A DNA stretch of 19,835 nucleotides, taken from Marinilabiliales bacterium (GTDB lineage: Bacteria; Bacteroidota; Bacteroidia; Bacteroidales; F082). The notes below the pieces were generated by a model. It saw only the letters and a list, made by a program, of their open reading frames with translations. It made no database searches and was not told where the DNA came from. The stretch is from NCBI GenBank assembly GCA_002869465.1, contig PKSW01000319.1, positions 1 through 19,835 on the forward strand, written 5' to 3'. Of this stretch, positions 15,871 to 19,835 are shown one piece after another; positions within the stretch are counted from its first letter, which is position 1; each line of letters begins with the position of its first letter. The position numbers and the translations under genes were made by a program.

Positions 15871-15981
15871 AGTGTTCAATTTTAGTTGTGCTTATAAAAC
15901 GCTGTATTTGCTAAATTATTTTTAAAGTGAAGAAATGTAGCTATTAATATCTGTCAAATCGATGTATTTAAAAAAAATCCT
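15871..15981. other. Divergent intergenic region, nothing firm
   Basis: This AT-rich spacer between the lipoprotein gene and the methionine leader must hold the lipoprotein promoter. The best - strand candidate is TACATTTC (about 15935-15942) with a TTG 15 bp upstream. It has one mismatch and a short spacing, so it is not called as a promoter. No gene or RNA is visible here. Confidence 0.4.
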
Positions 15982-15989
15982 TAGGTTTG
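15982..15989 (+). promoter_or_regulatory. Candidate -7 promoter element of the methionine operon
   Basis: TAGGTTTG matches the Bacteroidetes -7 consensus TAnnTTTG exactly. It predicts transcription starting near 15995, about a dozen bases before the first helix of the SAM riboswitch, which is where a riboswitch promoter should lie. No TTG is seen at the -33 position, so the upstream box is weak. Confidence 0.6.
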
Positions 15990-16008
15990 CAGTTCGTTCA
16001 TCCCATAT

Positions 16009-16117
16009 ATTTATCGAGAAAGGTGGAGGGTAAGGCCCCGTGAAACCTTAGCAACCCATGACATAATCGTCAGAAGGTGCTAATTCCTGCTTCATTTTAT
16101 GATGAAGAAAGATAGAT
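16009..16117 (+). promoter_or_regulatory. SAM-I (S-box) riboswitch
   Basis: This RNA aptamer binds S-adenosylmethionine and controls the methionine genes behind it. The conserved S-box core is recognisable: CGAGA...GGTGGAGGG at 16015-16030, GTGAAACC at 16040-16047, GCAACCC at 16051-16057 and AGGTGCTAATTCCTGC at 16075-16090. Helices can be drawn: P1 pairs 16009-16015 with 16111-16117 (7 bp, one G-U), P3 pairs 16031-16035 with 16046-16050, and P4 pairs 16090-16095 with 16102-16107. The P3 pairs differ from the common consensus but stay complementary, which supports a real structure. A terminator follows 33 nt later and the first gene starts at 16236, so the expected logic is OFF at high SAM. 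Confidence 0.95.
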
Positions 16118-16150
16118 TAACAGAGCAGCATATTTTAATTTCAAAAATAT

Positions 16151-16189
16151 AAGGCCTCTTTTGATTTATCGAAAGAGGCTTTTCCTTTT
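16151..16189 (+). terminator. Riboswitch-controlled terminator in the methionine leader
   Basis: An 11-bp stem (16151-16161 with 16172-16182, one G-U) with a 10-nt loop is followed by TTTTCC and more T residues. It sits between the SAM aptamer and metZ, so it must be conditional. The loop contains the same 7-mer as the 5' strand of P1 (16164-16170 equals 16009-16015) and can pair with the 3' strand of P1. That pairing supplies an antiterminator when SAM is absent. Confidence 0.88.
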
Positions 16190-16235
16190 CCAGGCTTTCC
16201 CAGTATTATAATGAAAAGGACTTATGTAAAAAGAT

Positions 16236-17411
16236 ATGAAAAGAAAATTTGAAACAATTGCCATACGCACACAATTAGAAAAAAGCCAGTATCAGGAGCA
16301 TTCCATTCCTTTATACCTCACATCCAGTTATGCCTTTCAAAGCGCAGAAGAAGGAGCTGCTTTGTTCTCGGGTGTTTCTGACGGTTATATGTATTCACGA
16401 GTTTCCAATCCCAATTCGGATGATTTTGCCATCAAACTGGCATTGCTGGAAGGTGCTGAGGCCGGCATTGCCACAGCAAGTGGCATGTCTGCCATATTCT
16501 CAACATTTGCTGCGCTTTTAAAATCGGGAGATCATATCATCGCTTCCAAATCCATTTTTGGTAGTTCGCACCATGTAATTGAAAATATATTACCAGATTG
16601 GGGTATTGAATATAGTTTTGTGAATATTAAAGATGAAGCTGCATGGAACAAAGCATTCAAGCAACATACGAAGCTGGTTTTTTTAGAATCCCCAGCCAAT
16701 CCAACGCTGGATCTGATTGACATGCAATGGCTTGCCAACCTCTGTCATCAAAATGATGCGCTGCTGGTAGTTGACAATTGCTTTGCCACACCTTACCTGC
16801 AGCAACCTGTTTCTTTGGGAGCTGATATTGTAGTTCATTCGGCAACCAAATTCCTTGATGGACAAGGGCGCGTTATGGGAGGCGCTATTCTTTCATCTAA
16901 AAAAATCATTGAAAAATGCCATTCATTTATCCAGAAATCCGGTCCGACATTGTCGCCTTTTAATTCCTGGATGCTCTCCAAGAGTCTTGAAACCCTGGCT
17001 GTAAGAATGGATCGGCATTGCGATAATGCGCTGGCGCTGGCAACATATCTGGAGTCGCATCCTGAAATTGAACAAGTAAGGTATCCATTCCTGCCATCAT
17101 TTGAGCAATATGAACTGGCAAAACGACAAATGAATAAGGGAGGAGGACTGGTTAGTTGCATCATTAAAGGAGGTGTTGAAAGAGGAAGAAAATTTTTGAA
17201 TTCGTTGGAGTTACATTCTCTGACGGCTAATCTGGGTGATACCAGGAGTATTGCCACACATCCCGCTTCAACTACCCACTCAAAATTGAGTTCAGCACAA
17301 CAGGAAGAAGTTGGAATTATACCCGGACTCCTCAGGTTTTCGGTAGGTTTGGAACATATTGATGATATCATTGCGGATGTTGAGCAGGCACTAACTAAAA
17401 GTAAATTATGA
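16236..17411 (+). CDS. metZ: O-acylhomoserine sulfhydrylase (MetZ-like), PLP enzyme
   Basis: This enzyme replaces the acyl group of an O-acylhomoserine with sulfide to give homocysteine directly, or acts as a close trans-sulfuration relative. The 391-residue length and the Cys/Met-metabolism PLP fold are typical. Visible features are YSRVSNPN (53-60, phosphate-site Tyr and Arg), ASGMSAI (81-87), VVDNCFATP (178-186, cofactor-binding Asp), and HSATKFLDGQGR with the PLP-binding Lys205. The C-terminal SLELHSLTANLGDTRSIATH segment (residues 327-346) is also present. The DGQGR signature after the lysine is typical of O-succinylhomoserine sulfhydrylases (MetZ). Cystathionine gamma-synthase (MetB) is the main alternative. 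It is the first gene after the SAM-I leader and its stop overlaps the metX start (ATGA). The ATG has no good Shine-Dalgarno sequence. Confidence 0.88.
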   Translation: MKRKFETIAIRTQLEKSQYQEHSIPLYLTSSYAFQSAEEGAALFSGVSDGYMYSRVSNPNSDDFAIKLALLEGAEAGIATASGMSAIFSTFAALLKSGDHIIASKSIFGSSHHVIENILPDWGIEYSFVNIKDEAAWNKAFKQHTKLVFLESPANPTLDLIDMQWLANLCHQNDALLVVDNCFATPYLQQPVSLGADIVVHSATKFLDGQGRVMGGAILSSKKIIEKCHSFIQKSGPTLSPFNSWMLSKSLETLAVRMDRHCDNALALATYLESHPEIEQVRYPFLPSFEQYELAKRQMNKGGGLVSCIIKGGVERGRKFLNSLELHSLTANLGDTRSIATHPASTTHSKLSSAQQEEVGIIPGLLRFSVGLEHIDDIIADVEQALTKSKL

Positions 17412-18424
17412 GTCAGTTACAAATTTATAGACCCCCGGCGGGATTTCAACTCGATTCGGGGGCAGTACTCCCTGATCTTGAAATTGCCTATCATACTTAT
17501 GGCAAGCTCAATGAGAAACAAGACAATGTGATTTGGGTATTTCATGCACTAACAGCCAATTCTAACGTGGTTGACTGGTGGCCGGAACTGGTGGGCAAAG
17601 AAAAGGCCATTAATCCCGACGAACATTTTATAATTTGCTGCAATGTACTGGGTTCATTTTATGGTAGTACCGGACCAAGAAGTATTAACCCCGAAACTGG
17701 CAAACCATACGGTCTTCAATTTCCTGTATTTACGGTCCGGGACGTGGTAAAAGCACAGTTACTTTTAGCAGAATCACTCAACGTTCAGAAAGTAAAAATG
17801 TTGATTGGCGGATCTTTTGGTGGATTCCAGGTACTGGAGTTTGCGTTTTTATTTAAAGGCCAAATCGATCATCTAACACTTGTAACCACTTCAGCCAAAG
17901 AAACAGCATGGAGCATTGCCATTCATGAAAGCCAGCGCCTGTCACTTACTGCAGATCCATCATTTTATCATAATGATGAAAAAGCAGGCCAGGCGGGGAT
18001 GAAAGCGGCAAGGGGAATCGGCTTGCTCACATACAGGACCTATGAAGCTTATAAAAAGCTGCAAACAGATGACGATGGCAGATTAGATGATTTCAGTGCC
18101 GCTTCGTATATAAGGTATCAGGGTGAAAAACTGGTGAAGCGTTTCCATGCTCATTGTTATTGGTATTTATCGAAATGTTTGGATACCCATGATGTTGGCA
18201 GGAATAGGGGTGGATTGGCGAAGGCACTGGAAAGCATCAAAATACCCACACAAGTAATTGGAATTGCTACCGACAGGCTCGTGCCGACAGAAGAACAAAA
18301 GTTGATGGCCCGACATATTCCCAATGCTGAATATATTGAATTGAAATCGGAATATGGCCACGATGGATTCCTCATAGAAGGGAAAAAAATTGGAGATGTA
18401 ATATCAAAGTATTTAAAAATCTAA
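17408..18424 (+). CDS. metX: Homoserine O-acyltransferase (MetX family)
   Basis: MetX transfers an acyl group from acyl-CoA to homoserine, committing it to methionine synthesis. The 338-residue alpha/beta-hydrolase is at the short end of the family. The catalytic triad is visible: Ser136 in the nucleophile elbow IGGSFGGFQ, Asp289 in TDRLVPTEEQ and His318 in YGHDGFLIE. The NVLGSFYGSTGP segment (79-90) and INPETGKPYG (93-102) are also family hallmarks. The start overlaps the metZ stop by 4 bp (ATGA) and thrA follows after 2 bp, so the three are translationally coupled and under the SAM riboswitch. Whether the donor is acetyl-CoA or succinyl-CoA cannot be read from the motifs. Many MetX-family enzymes annotated as acetyltransferases are in fact succinyltransferases, and the adjacent MetZ-type gene hints at the latter. 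Confidence 0.93.
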   Translation: MSQLQIYRPPAGFQLDSGAVLPDLEIAYHTYGKLNEKQDNVIWVFHALTANSNVVDWWPELVGKEKAINPDEHFIICCNVLGSFYGSTGPRSINPETGKPYGLQFPVFTVRDVVKAQLLLAESLNVQKVKMLIGGSFGGFQVLEFAFLFKGQIDHLTLVTTSAKETAWSIAIHESQRLSLTADPSFYHNDEKAGQAGMKAARGIGLLTYRTYEAYKKLQTDDDGRLDDFSAASYIRYQGEKLVKRFHAHCYWYLSKCLDTHDVGRNRGGLAKALESIKIPTQVIGIATDRLVPTEEQKLMARHIPNAEYIELKSEYGHDGFLIEGKKIGDVISKYLKI

Positions 18425-18426
18425 AA

Positions 18427-19835
18427 ATGAAAATATTAAAATTCGGAGGTTCATCCCTTGCCAACGGCGAAGGTTTACAAAATAGTTTAGCAATTATTGC
18501 AAAAGCTGCTAAAGAGCAAATAGCGGTTGTCGTTTCCGCAAGGGGAAACAGCACTGATGTTCTTTTGACAATGTTGGATCAGGCTGCTTCCGGGAATTAT
18601 GTGGAAAATAACTTAGATGACTTTTTCGATTACCAAAAAACGTCAGCAAGGGATTTAGATTTTAATACTGAATATCAAACACTGAATGAATTGCTGCAGG
18701 CGATCAACCTAATTGGTGAATACAGCGAATCTCTTAAAGATAAAGTGCTGTCTATTGGCGAATTGATCAGTGCTAAAACCATTGTTTATTTACTGAAAAA
18801 AAGAGGCTTACATACTGTTTTTGTCGATTCAAGGGATTTAATCAAGACAGGTTTAAATGGTAGTTTCCAAGTGTTGTATGATGAAACCGAGCCCTTGGTA
18901 AGGCAGTTCTTTGACCAACTCCCTGCAGGCACGGTTCCTGTTATTACAGGTTTTATTGCCTCTGATATGAAAGGAAATACGACCACTCTGGGTAGAAATG
19001 GCAGCAATTATACAGCAACGTTACTGGCCAATTTTTGCAATGCCGAAGAAGTGCAAAACTGGACGAATATTGATGGCATCTATACAGCCAATCCTTCTTT
19101 GGTAAATAATGCGAACAAGCTAACAGCCCTCACCTACCGTGAGGCAAACGAGCTCGCCAATTTCGGGGCAAATATTTTGCATGCTAAAACCATACTTCCG
19201 CTTATTGACAAACATATTCCAATTAAAATCCTAAATACGTTCAAACCTGATTTAGAAGGGACAACCATCAATGCGGAAGGTGCAGGCAAAGGAATCAAAG
19301 CGGTGTCCATCATCGAAGATGTATCCCTGATTAGCATCGAAGGACGCGGATTGCTGGGAAAGGTGGGTATTGACGCCCGGATTTTCAATGCGCTCAGCGT
19401 CAATAATATCAGCGTCAGGATGATCTCACAGGCTTCGTCTGAACGGGGAATTGGGTTTATAGTAAATCAGCATGATGCTGAGAAAGCAAGAACAATTCTT
19501 GAACAGGAGTTTGCAAGGGAAATTGATCGAAATGATATCTCTCAAATTGGTGTCAACTCCGATCTTTCCATCATTGCCATCATCGGAAGGCATAATTACG
19601 CGTTGGAAAAAGCTATTGCAGGTTTGCGTAAAAATAAGATATGGATGTATCTCATCAATAATTCAATTAATGGCGAACAAATCTCACTTGTAGTGTCAAA
19701 TAACGATCTGAAGAAAGCAGCTAATGTAGTTCATAATCAAGTATTTGGCGCACATAAAACGCTCAACATCATTGCATTCGGGAAGGGAACTGTGGGCGGC
19801 ACATTTATCGAGCAGGTGATCCATACCCGTGAAGA
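18427..19835 (+). CDS. thrA: Bifunctional aspartokinase / homoserine dehydrogenase, 3' end missing
   Basis: This gene runs off the right edge with 469 complete codons visible. The N-terminal aspartokinase domain (about 1-290) begins with the signature KFGGSSL at 5-11 and contains VLSIGELISA (about 108), ITGFIASD and GRNGSN, then the NIDGIYTANP segment. Two ACT regulatory domains follow (about 297-440), the first with GRGLLGKVG. The homoserine dehydrogenase Rossmann domain starts near residue 446 with IAFGKGTVGG and is cut off. The full protein is expected to be about 800 residues. The start is fixed by the 2-bp gap after metX. Its place in a SAM-controlled operon suggests the methionine-side isozyme (MetL-like role), though its fused layout is shared with ThrA, so the symbol is provisional. 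Feedback by threonine or lysine cannot be inferred. Confidence 0.93.
   Translation, partial: MKILKFGGSSLANGEGLQNSLAIIAKAAKEQIAVVVSARGNSTDVLLTMLDQAASGNYVENNLDDFFDYQKTSARDLDFNTEYQTLNELLQAINLIGEYSESLKDKVLSIGELISAKTIVYLLKKRGLHTVFVDSRDLIKTGLNGSFQVLYDETEPLVRQFFDQLPAGTVPVITGFIASDMKGNTTTLGRNGSNYTATLLANFCNAEEVQNWTNIDGIYTANPSLVNNANKLTALTYREANELANFGANILHAKTILPLIDKHIPIKILNTFKPDLEGTTINAEGAGKGIKAVSIIEDVSLISIEGRGLLGKVGIDARIFNALSVNNISVRMISQASSERGIGFIVNQHDAEKARTILEQEFAREIDRNDISQIGVNSDLSIIAIIGRHNYALEKAIAGLRKNKIWMYLINNSINGEQISLVVSNNDLKKAANVVHNQVFGAHKTLNIIAFGKGTVGGTFIEQVIHTRE

Noticed and set aside
16211..16252. Possible 13-codon leader peptide (MKRTYVKRYEKKI) overlapping the metZ start
   Set aside because: It has no cluster of regulatory Met or Cys codons and no clear ribosome-binding site. 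The SAM riboswitch already explains regulation. Chance is the simplest explanation in A-rich sequence.
16835..17371. 178-codon open frame on the - strand inside metZ
   Set aside because: It is fully antisense to a well-conserved PLP enzyme, has no recognisable domain and no promoter or binding site. It is a codon-bias shadow.
1..19835. Mobile elements, CRISPR arrays, tRNA or rRNA genes, phage or defence islands
   Set aside because: I looked for transposase or integrase motifs, regularly spaced repeats, cloverleaf-like segments and att-like duplications and saw none. Gene content and composition look like stable core chromosome.

Overview
This is an ordinary, gene-dense chromosomal stretch from a member of the Bacteroidota. 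The evidence is a full-length SprA/Sov (the giant outer-membrane translocon of the type IX secretion system), a Bacteroidetes-style TonB, promoter-like TAnnTTTG elements, few Shine-Dalgarno sequences, and moderately AT-rich DNA. A DXS gene (MEP isoprenoid route) argues against typical Flavobacteriia, which mostly use mevalonate, and favours a Bacteroidia-, Cytophagia- or Chitinophagia-like lineage. This placement is inference. No tRNA, rRNA, insertion sequence, phage gene or CRISPR array is visible.

Layout. (1) Bases 2-1543, + strand: the 3' part of uvrC, ending at a bidirectional hairpin shared with the convergent tonB. (2) Bases 1580-11151, - strand, in transcription order: ruvA, sprA, gcvH, vanZ-like, tonB. 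A promoter-like element lies before ruvA and another before gcvH. (3) Bases 11230-13137, - strand: dxs, with its own well-formed promoter and a very short leader. (4) Bases 13227-14968, - strand: a two-gene unit of an extended SDR oxidoreductase and a steroid 5-alpha-reductase-family membrane enzyme, 2 bp apart. (5) Bases 15058-15870, - strand: an unrecognised tryptophan-rich lipoprotein with a strong terminator. (6) Bases 15982-19835, + strand: a methionine operon. It has a promoter element, a SAM-I riboswitch, a terminator, metZ, metX, and a bifunctional aspartokinase/homoserine dehydrogenase cut off by the window end.

How they work together. The methionine operon forms a nearly complete aspartate-to-homocysteine route: ThrA makes homoserine (aspartate-semialdehyde dehydrogenase is not in the window), MetX acylates it, and MetZ inserts sulfide. 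The leader shuts the operon when SAM is plentiful, and the competing RNA pairings can be read directly. UvrC and RuvA serve DNA repair and recombination. SprA exports T9SS cargo and adhesins. DXS feeds isoprenoid synthesis. The 5-alpha-reductase/SDR pair is the most intriguing item because its substrate in a bacterium is unknown. I do not see a clearly new multi-gene system here.
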